Positions 1 through 6,278 of a stretch of DNA of 10,497 nt are shown piece after piece. The stretch lies in NCBI GenBank assembly GCA_017475725.1, contig JAFVFA010000133.1, positions 1 through 10,497 on the forward strand, written 5' to 3'. Within the stretch, counting starts at the first letter, position 1. Every line of letters begins with the position of its first letter. This DNA is from Spirochaetales bacterium. Lineage in GTDB: Bacteria; Spirochaetota; Spirochaetia; Sphaerochaetales; Sphaerochaetaceae. The notes beneath the pieces were generated by a model. That model saw nothing but the letters and a program-made list of their open reading frames with translations. It was not told the DNA's origin and did not search any database. Position numbers and translations under genes: made by a program.

Positions 1-129
1 GAGCTTGCAGCCCATGCCTATGGAGAGGCCATCCTTCTCGCTGTAGGCTATGGCGCCGAAAGGACAGGCGGCCTTCAGGCGTTCCCCGATCTCCTTTGTT
101 ACCTTATCTCTGTGTATTACAAGTCCCAT
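1..129 (-). CDS. etfA: Electron transfer flavoprotein alpha subunit, N-terminal part (cut by window edge)
   Basis: Only the first 43 codons are visible, starting at ATG 129-127; the gene runs off the left edge. The start has a strong AGGAGG at 140-135, five bases upstream, which touches the etfB stop codon (141-139). The visible protein begins MGLVIHRDKV and contains CPFGAI at about residues 22-27, then ends in GMGCKL. This resembles the short ferredoxin-like extension found at the N-terminus of EtfA in anaerobes, for example the LctC type of lactate dehydrogenase/Etf complexes, ahead of the usual FAD-binding domains. EtfA pairs with EtfB to carry electrons between a flavin dehydrogenase and NAD or ferredoxin. 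The position directly after etfB supports the call. The FAD domain itself is outside the window, so the identification rests on this extension and on context. Confidence 0.8.
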   Translation of the reverse strand, partial: MGLVIHRDKVTKEIGERLKAACPFGAIAYSEKDGLSIGMGCKL

Positions 130-134
130 GCCGC

Positions 135-140
135 CCTCCT
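135..140 (-). promoter_or_regulatory. Ribosome binding site of etfA
   Basis: On the minus strand this reads AGGAGG, five bases before the etfA ATG. It overlaps the TAG stop of etfB (141-139), so termination of etfB and initiation of etfA are physically coupled. It fixes the etfA start at 129. Confidence 0.8.
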
Positions 141-927
141 AGATGAATTTCCTGTCGGAGAGAAGCTGATGAAGCTTCCCGGACAGCTCCGCCGGGGACC
201 CTTCAAGTATGGTCCTCTCCGAGTTCTTCTCAGGAGGGAAGACCTTCTGCACCTGTGTGGGTGAACCCTTCAGTCCATAGTGGCTTCTGTCCTGGTCCTT
301 GAAGTCCTGGAATGTCAGGGTGTGGATCAGACTGTCATCCATGGCCTTCTTCCTTCTGTACGACGGAAGCCTTGGTGTGTTGACCTCGCTGTCCATGGAG
401 ATCAGACATGGGAGCTTGATCCTCTCCTTGACGATCATCTTCTCCTGGTTGGCCTCCACCACAACGGAGCCATCTTCGATCCGGATGACCCTCGTGACGT
501 TTGACAGGTGTGGAATCCCGAGATGCTCGGCGGTCTCTGCGCCCACCTGCGCAGTGTCACCATCAGTCGTCTGCTTACCGCAGATTATCAGATCCGCATT
601 GCCTGCGCTGATTATGCCCTGGCTTATCGTATAGCTTGTAGCAAGGACGTCCGCACCTCCGAACACCCTGTCTGTGATGAGGTAGCCCTCATCGCAACCC
701 ATCCAGAGGCACTCCTCCAAAGCGTCCTTGGCCTGCGGAGGTCCCATTGTCAGGACCTTGACCCTGCCTCCGAACTGCTCCTTCAGCTCAAGTGCCGTCT
801 CAAGTGCATAGAGGTCATAGGGGTTGAGCTTGTTGCCCATCTTAGGCCTTACCAGCAGCCCTGTCCTCTCATCGACCTTGACGTTGCTTGAGCCAGGCAC
901 CTGCTTCACACATACGAGTATCTCCAT
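139..927 (-). CDS. etfB: Electron transfer flavoprotein beta subunit
   Basis: This encodes a 262-residue protein, the usual length for EtfB/FixA. It opens with MEILVCVKQVPG, the canonical EtfB start. LNPYDLYALETALELKE lies at about residues 34-50, and ADLIICGKQTTDGDTAQVG at about 111-129 is the nucleotide-binding segment (family pattern GxQxxDGDTxQVG). NTPRLPSYRRKKAMD near residues 186-200 matches the region of the EtfB signature. The GKQxxDGDTAQVG form is the one I associate with anaerobic, often bifurcating, Etf proteins. EtfB forms a soluble heterodimer with EtfA, encoded immediately downstream, and shuttles electrons from a partner dehydrogenase. The start is ATG 927-925, preceded by AAGGCGGTG. 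It lies only 19 bases after the upstream SIS-domain gene, so it is probably co-transcribed with the amino-sugar genes. The partner dehydrogenase is not in the window. Confidence 0.95.
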   Translation of the reverse strand: MEILVCVKQVPGSSNVKVDERTGLLVRPKMGNKLNPYDLYALETALELKEQFGGRVKVLTMGPPQAKDALEECLWMGCDEGYLITDRVFGGADVLATSYTISQGIISAGNADLIICGKQTTDGDTAQVGAETAEHLGIPHLSNVTRVIRIEDGSVVVEANQEKMIVKERIKLPCLISMDSEVNTPRLPSYRRKKAMDDSLIHTLTFQDFKDQDRSHYGLKGSPTQVQKVFPPEKNSERTILEGSPAELSGKLHQLLSDRKFI

Positions 928-946
928 GTCCCACCGCCTTTACGTC

Positions 947-1696
947 TCAAAGATGTCTCAGAATACCAAAATACTTGTCCATCCCTTCCTGGTTCGATTC
1001 TGTTCCGCCAGGAATGTTCCCACTGATCCATACAGGTGGTTTGACCCCACGCTTGGCCAGAATCTCACAGCATTTGGCGTTTATCGCATTCACAATGAAC
1101 ATGTTCGCTATTGTGGATGTGGGGGAGACCTTGAATGGATATCCGTCAAGCGATACGACAGCCTCGCCATATGGTGTATAGCTGTCGATGACCACATCCG
1201 CAAGATCGCAGAGGTTCTGTTTGCTGGGATGTCTTCCTGCGAAATCCGCAGGTATCGAATGGCTCAGAGATGGGGATGTGATGGCAACCACAGTGACTCC
1301 AAGCCTCTTGCATTCAAGCACAGTGTCTATTGAGCACTGGTTTATGCCATAGGCGTTGAACTGGAGCATCACATCGCCCTTCTTGACCTTGTAGTAACGA
1401 AGGAGGTTCGGACCATAGCCAGGAAGCTTCTCGCACCATCTGGTGGCCCCATGCTCGCAGCCGAGACCGGGATCAAGTATCACATTTGCAGGAATGAGAT
1501 TCCCTGCCCTGTGGCACATCTCTGTGGCCACCATATTGGAGTGTCCCCCGGAGCCGAAGACGTGGAACACATTTCCGCTCTGAACCGCATCGGCGACATA
1601 CGTTGCGGCCTTCTCTATTGCAGAACTCTGCTCCTTGTAGATCTTTGTTATCAGATCCGAGACCGATGTGTAATACTGTTCTATAGAATCAATCAT
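947..1696 (-). CDS. SIS-domain protein, UPF0309 / sugar-isomerase-domain type
   Basis: The 249-residue protein contains a sugar isomerase (SIS) fold. HVFGSGGHSNMVATEM at about residues 45-60 is the phosphosugar-binding loop. GDVMLQFNAYG at 107-117 and VTVVAITSPSLS at 134-145 are the second and third SIS strands. The C-terminal GGTESNQEGMDKYFGILRHL is typical of the UPF0309 group. Known SIS proteins bind phosphorylated sugars as isomerases, etherases or regulators; the exact reaction of this group is not established to my knowledge. The start ATG 1696-1694 has AAGGAG at 1709-1704 with a seven-base spacer, and the gene overlaps the end of the permease gene by 8 bases. It is therefore translated with the permease, kinase and MurQ genes, which implies a phospho-amino-sugar substrate. 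It lacks the MurQ SECPPTFG motif, so it is not a second copy of MurQ. Confidence 0.85.
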   Translation of the reverse strand: MIDSIEQYYTSVSDLITKIYKEQSSAIEKAATYVADAVQSGNVFHVFGSGGHSNMVATEMCHRAGNLIPANVILDPGLGCEHGATRWCEKLPGYGPNLLRYYKVKKGDVMLQFNAYGINQCSIDTVLECKRLGVTVVAITSPSLSHSIPADFAGRHPSKQNLCDLADVVIDSYTPYGEAVVSLDGYPFKVSPTSTIANMFIVNAINAKCCEILAKRGVKPPVWISGNIPGGTESNQEGMDKYFGILRHL

Positions 1697-2789
1697 CTCT
1701 TTTCTCCTTGATGTTGTTTTTTTGCACTATAACCATCGCGAACAGGAATCCGACCAGAAGTGAAATCGCAAGACCTGTCGTATAGCGGAACATGTTCTGT
1801 GCCGGGTTCCCTGCACCTGCAGTCATCAGAGGAATCGCCAGAATCCCACTGGAACCCAAGCCTGTGGCGCTCACCCGCATGATCGCCATGAACGATCCTC
1901 CAACACCTGCACCCAGACATGTGGCAAGAAGCGCTCTGGGATATGGGACCGACATCCCATAGAGCAATGCGTTCCCGATCCCGAGGACCCCGGGCAGAAT
2001 CCCTCCGGCGCAGATGCCGCTGAGCCTATGATTGCACACAGCCCTGGACTTGAGCAGAACAGATATCGCCACACCCACCTGCGCAGCACCTGCCATTGCA
2101 AGGATCGGAGCAATGGAGATGACGCCTGTTGACTCGATCTGCAGGATGTACAGTGACTGGAACACTGGCTGCAGTCCCAACATCTGGGCAGGAAGGAACA
2201 GGGAGGCGCAGATGAAACCGCTGACGATCCGCACCCAAACCCGCTCGTTCATGCTGATGAACATGAGGAACCTGCTCAAGGCCTCGGTTATGAAGCCTAT
2301 CAGCGGCATGACGATGAAAACATACGGGACAAGGCATAGGACAAGAGCAACGAATGGAGAGAAGACCTGGTTGAACCAAGCAGGCGTCCTCTTTCTCAAG
2401 AAGCCCTCTATCCTGCTGAGAAGCCAGACACCACCCACTACAGCTATGGCTCCTCCGCTTCCCTGATGAAGTATCTGCTCAAGCCCGACGGCATTGGCTA
2501 TATCCTCTATGGAGCTCAGCATGGAAGCCATTCCGAGCAGCCCACCAAGAATCATCGTGGCACCGAATCTCTTGGCAGCCATGATACCGATCCAGGCGGA
2601 AAGGTAAGCAGTGAATGAGAGGCTCACAAGCCTCAGAACAAGAACTGTGACATGTACAGCACTGTTGCCGGAAACGCCAGATAGGATGGATGCGAATCCT
2701 GCACACATTCCGGAGGCCAGAAATGCCGGGATCAGAGGAGAGAAGATTTCACCCAGAACAGAGAAGAACCCCTTGCCCCGCTTATTCAT
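1689..2789 (-). CDS. PTS EIIC-like sugar permease without an EIIB domain (MurP/glucoside family)
   Basis: This is a very hydrophobic 366-residue membrane protein with about ten membrane segments. FSPLIPAFLASGMCAGFASI at about residues 16-35, GLQPVFQSLYILQIESTG at 205-222, ISIAPILAMAGAAQVGVA at 224-241 and ILPGVLGIGNALLYGMSVP at 264-282 follow the order and spacing of the EIIC domain of the glucose/glucoside PTS superfamily, closest in feel to MurP. Full MurP-type proteins are EIIB-EIIC fusions of about 470 residues. Here the N-terminal EIIB, with its phosphorylatable cysteine, is absent. The GLH and (T/G)EP motifs of the family read GLQ and GNA. I chose ATG 2789, which overlaps the kinase stop as TGATG. 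A GTG at 2792 is an alternative start adding one residue. Neighbours suggest transport of an N-acetylated amino sugar; it may act as an uncoupled permease. Confidence 0.85.
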   Translation of the reverse strand: MNKRGKGFFSVLGEIFSPLIPAFLASGMCAGFASILSGVSGNSAVHVTVLVLRLVSLSFTAYLSAWIGIMAAKRFGATMILGGLLGMASMLSSIEDIANAVGLEQILHQGSGGAIAVVGGVWLLSRIEGFLRKRTPAWFNQVFSPFVALVLCLVPYVFIVMPLIGFITEALSRFLMFISMNERVWVRIVSGFICASLFLPAQMLGLQPVFQSLYILQIESTGVISIAPILAMAGAAQVGVAISVLLKSRAVCNHRLSGICAGGILPGVLGIGNALLYGMSVPYPRALLATCLGAGVGGSFMAIMRVSATGLGSSGILAIPLMTAGAGNPAQNMFRYTTGLAISLLVGFLFAMVIVQKNNIKEKRDD

Positions 2790-3664
2790 CACACCATCCG
2801 TTCTGCCATCATGATTGCACCCTCGGCAGCATTGTGCTCCGGATCAATGCAGTCAATTCCATTGGAACAGGCAGATATGCAATCGATGAAACACCTTCTG
2901 AAGACCGTATCGTTGCTCAGAAGCCCTCCCATCATTGCGACCTTCGTCCTTTCAAGCTCCAACTTCCTTGCCATCTCGATCACAGTCGTTGACAGCTTGT
3001 TCGCATTGTCCTCTATTATGCTCTTCGCCACATGGTCGCCTGACAGACACGCCTCCTCCACCTTGACCGAATATGAGGCGACAACACCTTCGTCTCCCCC
3101 ATAGACCGCAGAGATCAGACCTGCCCTATCATGGATACCGAACCGTTCCATCAGCGAGGTTTCGGGACCCACACCATCAATCATTCTGGTTATTGCGATG
3201 AAGGCGTCACGTGCAACGCCGTAAGCGCTCCCTTCATCGCCTATCAGATGTCCCCATCCGCCCATGCGAACGACACCACCATCCTGTGTCTTCCCCTTGA
3301 CGATTGAACCGGTGCCGGAAATCACAATGATTCCGGGCTTTCCCCCCAGAGCACCTTCCATCGCTATGTCATCATCTCCGACAAGGGAGACCCTTTCTAT
3401 GCTTGAGCGGCTGAAGACATCATCCACAACGCTTCTCATCTCGGCATTGCTCACACCGGCCGCTCCGATGCACAGGGCACGGCAATCCCCAATTCTCTCC
3501 AAATCCGCGACGATGTTTTCAAGCAATTCCCTGAATGCGGCATTTCCGATGGAGTTGATGTTGAAAGAACCGTACTTGAGGACGGTCTCCCTTCCATCAT
3601 CGATGGATTTGCAGATCAGAGTCGTCTTCGTACCGCCACCATCAATACCTGCAACAATTCTCAC
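2789..3664 (-). CDS. BadF/BadG-type N-acetyl amino-sugar kinase (MurK/NagK-like)
   Basis: This encodes a 291-residue ASKHA-fold kinase, normal length for the BadF/BadG/BcrA/BcrD group of GlcNAc/MurNAc kinases. IDGGGTKT at residues 7-14 is the phosphate-1 loop, GAAG lies at 67-70, and GDDDIAMEGA at 96-105 carries the probable catalytic aspartates. SGTGSI at 116-121 is phosphate-2, and GGWGHLIGDEGSAYG at 135-149 is the family signature. I use GTG 3664-3662 as the start, giving MRIVAGIDGG, because the family begins a few residues before the IDGGGT loop and the GTG overlaps the murQ stop as GTGA. The longer in-frame extension has no family support. Placed beside murQ, the likely reaction is ATP-dependent phosphorylation of MurNAc and/or GlcNAc at C6 in the cytoplasm, as known for Clostridium MurK. 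The sugar specificity is inferred from context. Confidence 0.9.
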   Translation of the reverse strand: MRIVAGIDGGGTKTTLICKSIDDGRETVLKYGSFNINSIGNAAFRELLENIVADLERIGDCRALCIGAAGVSNAEMRSVVDDVFSRSSIERVSLVGDDDIAMEGALGGKPGIIVISGTGSIVKGKTQDGGVVRMGGWGHLIGDEGSAYGVARDAFIAITRMIDGVGPETSLMERFGIHDRAGLISAVYGGDEGVVASYSVKVEEACLSGDHVAKSIIEDNANKLSTTVIEMARKLELERTKVAMMGGLLSNDTVFRRCFIDCISACSNGIDCIDPEHNAAEGAIMMAERMV

Positions 3665-4557
3665 AGTCTGACCGCCTGCCTTACATGCCCTTCCGCCTTG
3701 GAAAGCCTGTTCTGGGCCTCTGCACAAGTGCAGTCCGCAAGGATCATCACAATTGCGGTCTTCACACTGCCATCGGCCTTTTCAAGGACCTCAATCGCCT
3801 CTTCTCTGGATACTCCAGTCGCATCGATGACTATGTTCTGGGCCCTAACCTTGAGCTTGGAGTTGGACTGGACCAGGTCAACCATCAGGTTCTGATAGCA
3901 CTTCCCAAGCCTGACCATTGTCCCTGTGGTTATCATGTTCAGTATCAGCTTCTGCGCTGTTCCTGACTTAAGTCTTGTGGAGCCAGTAAGAACTTCCGGC
4001 CCAACAATGGCTTCAATCTTTATCTTTGCCACTTTTCCTATGGCGGAGTTGCTGTTACAGGCAATTGAAACCGTGTTGCACCCAATCTCATTGGCATATT
4101 CCAGCCCCCCAATGACATATGGGGTCCTGCCGCTCGCAGCAAGTCCGATGACGGTATCTGCGGAGGAAAGATTCAGACGCTTGAGATCGGAGACGCACAG
4201 TTCTCTGCTGTCTTCGGAGCCTTCCACCGCCTTGTACATGGCATCTCCGCCACCGGCCATCAATCCGATGACCATGTCAGACGGAACCCCGAAGGTCGGT
4301 GGGCATTCCGATGCATCCACAATCCCCAGACGACCGCTGGTACCGGCTCCGATATAGATTATGCGACCGCCCTTTCCGATGCCCTTTGCGCACAGGTCAA
4401 TGGTTTCCGCAATCATCGGAAGCTGGGATTCTATGGCCTCAGGAACCTTCCTGTCCTCTGAATTCATCACAGTGACAATCTGCAATGCAGACATCTCATC
4501 AAGGTCCATCGAAGCAGGATTCCTCGATTCCGTCATCATACCCCTAAGATCGATCAT
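3661..4557 (-). CDS. murQ: N-acetylmuramic acid 6-phosphate etherase
   Basis: The 298-residue cytoplasmic enzyme cleaves the lactyl ether of MurNAc-6-phosphate, giving GlcNAc-6-phosphate and D-lactate. It opens with TESRNPASMDLDEMS (residues 9-23), the MurQ N-terminal motif. The SIS loop GRIIYIGAGTSGRLGIVDAS at 64-83 runs into ECPPTFG, whose Glu84 matches the essential acid/base Glu83 of E. coli MurQ. VEGSEDS at 111-117 supplies the second conserved glutamate, Glu115. A small C-terminal helical domain (about 240-298) with TGVSREEAIEVLEKADGSVK is also family-typical. The start ATG 4557-4555 has GGAGG at 4566-4562 with a short four-base spacer; Met7 or Met8 are possible alternatives. It follows the esterase by nine bases and overlaps the kinase by four, so the three are probably co-translated. 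This is the most specific function call in the window. Confidence 0.97.
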   Translation of the reverse strand: MIDLRGMMTESRNPASMDLDEMSALQIVTVMNSEDRKVPEAIESQLPMIAETIDLCAKGIGKGGRIIYIGAGTSGRLGIVDASECPPTFGVPSDMVIGLMAGGGDAMYKAVEGSEDSRELCVSDLKRLNLSSADTVIGLAASGRTPYVIGGLEYANEIGCNTVSIACNSNSAIGKVAKIKIEAIVGPEVLTGSTRLKSGTAQKLILNMITTGTMVRLGKCYQNLMVDLVQSNSKLKVRAQNIVIDATGVSREEAIEVLEKADGSVKTAIVMILADCTCAEAQNRLSKAEGHVRQAVRL

Positions 4558-4566
4558 GGTTCCTCC

Positions 4567-5307
4567 CTATTTCCCGAAGAACAGGTCAAAGGCTCTCTTT
4601 ACAGCCTCATCCCAGAAAACCCAATTGTGAACCCCATCAAATGCATCGAACCTCTTCAGACATCCTGTCTTGGCAATGGCTTCTGCGAACAGCCGGTTCT
4701 CATCGAAGAGCGAATCCTGTCTGCCGCATGCGATGTAAACGGGAGGGAGCTTCACACCGGACAGCCCCTTCAGAAGGGCATAGAGGTCGTCTTCCTCACC
4801 AACCTTGAGGTCCTCTCCGAAAATGGCCTTGTATTCCGTACGCCGCGGCTCCACAGATGTCTTCACATTGTTCTGTATGTCGGCCGCCATTGAGAAGGCC
4901 GCACAACCGGCGTATCTCGACGGGGAACGAAGCAAGCACTTCATTGCCCCGTATCCACCCATGGAAAGCCCCATGACATATGTCTTCTCCGGTTTGGCAG
5001 TGATGTTGAACATCCTGCGGCAAATGTCAGGGAGCTCATCATGTATGAAAGTGAAGTACTTCAGTCCCATGACCATGTCGGTGTAGAAACTCCTCTGGAC
5101 CTCCGGAATGATCACAACCAGATTGTAGCTGCGAGCATAGCGCTCAACGCTTGTGTATCTGGTCCAACCGGTGCAGTTGTCCTCCAGTCCATGGAGGAGA
5201 TACACGACATCAGCCTCTTCGGTCCTGATCGACTCCGGCAGGAAGACAGTCATGGAAGTCCCCATCTGAAGGACTTCCGATCTGAAGTCACAGCGTAGAT
5301 GTGCCAT
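4567..5307 (-). CDS. Alpha/beta-hydrolase esterase (esterase D / acetyl-esterase family)
   Basis: The 246-residue protein belongs to the putative esterase (esterase D-like) family. YLLHGLEDN at about residues 37-44 forms the oxyanion region, YVMGLSMGGYGAM at 110-122 holds the nucleophile Ser115, CGRQDSLFDEN at 194-204 gives Asp198, and FDGVHNWVFWDE at 223-234 gives His227, so the catalytic triad is complete. No signal peptide or membrane segment is visible, so it should act in the cytoplasm. Relatives include S-formylglutathione hydrolases and sugar-acetyl/feruloyl esterases; the substrate is not readable from the sequence. The start is ATG 5307-5305, overlapping the oppF stop as TAATG, with GGAGG at 5322-5318. 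A longer in-frame ORF to 5379 lies inside oppF and is rejected. Its position between a peptide importer and murQ suggests removal of an ester, such as an acetyl group, from an imported cell-wall fragment. Confidence 0.88.
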   Translation of the reverse strand: MAHLRCDFRSEVLQMGTSMTVFLPESIRTEEADVVYLLHGLEDNCTGWTRYTSVERYARSYNLVVIIPEVQRSFYTDMVMGLKYFTFIHDELPDICRRMFNITAKPEKTYVMGLSMGGYGAMKCLLRSPSRYAGCAAFSMAADIQNNVKTSVEPRRTEYKAIFGEDLKVGEEDDLYALLKGLSGVKLPPVYIACGRQDSLFDENRLFAEAIAKTGCLKRFDAFDGVHNWVFWDEAVKRAFDLFFGK

Positions 5308-6278
5308 TATTTGAAGCCCTCCGTGCACGCTGCGAAATGACCAGGGGATACCTGCTTGAGGCACTGGTTCTGTCTGCACGCCTCAGTCGCATATGGACAT
5401 CTGGGGGCGAAACGGCAACCAGGGGCAGGATTGATGGGACTGGACACCTCTCCGCGTATTGTGATCCTTTCACGGTTCCTTCTTGACAGGTCTATTGTAG
5501 GAATGGAATTCAGCAATGCCCTGGTGTAGGGATGCATCGGATGAGCGAACAGTTCATCGGACTCAGCAAGCTCGACGACCTGTCCCATGTACATGACCAT
5601 GATCTCGTCGCTGATGTATTTCACAACAGCCAGATCATGGGTTATGAACATGTAGCTCAGTCCGTTCCTGTCCTGAAGATCAAGGAGCAGGTTCAGTATC
5701 TGAGCCTGGATGGAGACATCCAGAGCGGATACAGGCTCGTCGCAGACAATGAACTTCGGATCCAGGATCATGGCTCGGGCAAGCCCGACACGCTGCCGCA
5801 TTCCACCATCCAGCTCATGGGGATAGAGGTTGTTGTAGTACTTCGGCAGGCCGCACATGTCCATTATCTCAGAGACCTTCTCCTTCTCCTCTGCAGCAGA
5901 CATGTTCTTCTTTGTACCAAGGACCTCCAGCGGCTCCGTTATCAGTGCTCTGATGGACATTCTCGGATCAAGGGAGCTGTACGGATCCTGGAAGATCATC
6001 TGCATGTTCTGATGGATTCTGTTCATCTGCTTCCGGTTGTAGTTCAGGATGTTCTCCCCCTCGTATCTGACCTCACCGCTTGTGGCTGGCTGAAGTCTGA
6101 GGATGGTCCTGCCCAATGTGGACTTTCCGCAACCGGACTCACCTACAACCCCCAGCGTCTTCCCCGGCATAAGGGAGAAGCTGACATCCTCCACAGCATG
6201 CAGCTGTCCTTTGGGGGTCTTGAAGTACTTGCAGAGATTGATTGCCTCAATGATGGGCTTGTTCTTGTCTTCAGGCAT
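5307..6278 (-). CDS. oppF: Oligopeptide/dipeptide ABC transporter ATP-binding protein, OppF/DppF type
   Basis: This is the 323-residue second ATPase of the peptide importer. Walker A GESGCGKST is at residues 47-55, Q-loop MIFQDP at 94-99, Walker B FIVCDEP at 176-182, D-loop SALD at 184-187 and H-loop His214. The C-terminal oligopeptide-transporter domain carries the Cys-rich CRFAPRCPYATEAC at 288-301. The ABC signature reads LDGGMRQR (156-163) rather than the common LSGGQRQR, an Asp in place of the Ser that contacts ATP. The start is ATG 6278-6276, not the upstream ATG at 6299: the ribosome site AGGAGG at 6290-6285, with a six-base spacer, lies inside the longer ORF and would otherwise encode an Arg run. 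It overlaps oppD by 8 bases and the esterase by one. It works with OppD to drive import through OppB/OppC. Confidence 0.95.
   Translation of the reverse strand: MPEDKNKPIIEAINLCKYFKTPKGQLHAVEDVSFSLMPGKTLGVVGESGCGKSTLGRTILRLQPATSGEVRYEGENILNYNRKQMNRIHQNMQMIFQDPYSSLDPRMSIRALITEPLEVLGTKKNMSAAEEKEKVSEIMDMCGLPKYYNNLYPHELDGGMRQRVGLARAMILDPKFIVCDEPVSALDVSIQAQILNLLLDLQDRNGLSYMFITHDLAVVKYISDEIMVMYMGQVVELAESDELFAHPMHPYTRALLNSIPTIDLSRRNRERITIRGEVSSPINPAPGCRFAPRCPYATEACRQNQCLKQVSPGHFAACTEGFK

Noticed and set aside
3664..3727. Extended kinase N-terminus beginning MCRGPEQAF
   Set aside because: The extension lies entirely inside murQ and the family begins just before the IDGGGT loop. GTG 3664 with its GTGA overlap is the better start.
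4547..4557. GATCGATC palindrome at the murQ start as an operator
   Set aside because: It is only eight bases, lies inside the first codons of the gene, and its resemblance to an operator is no better than chance.
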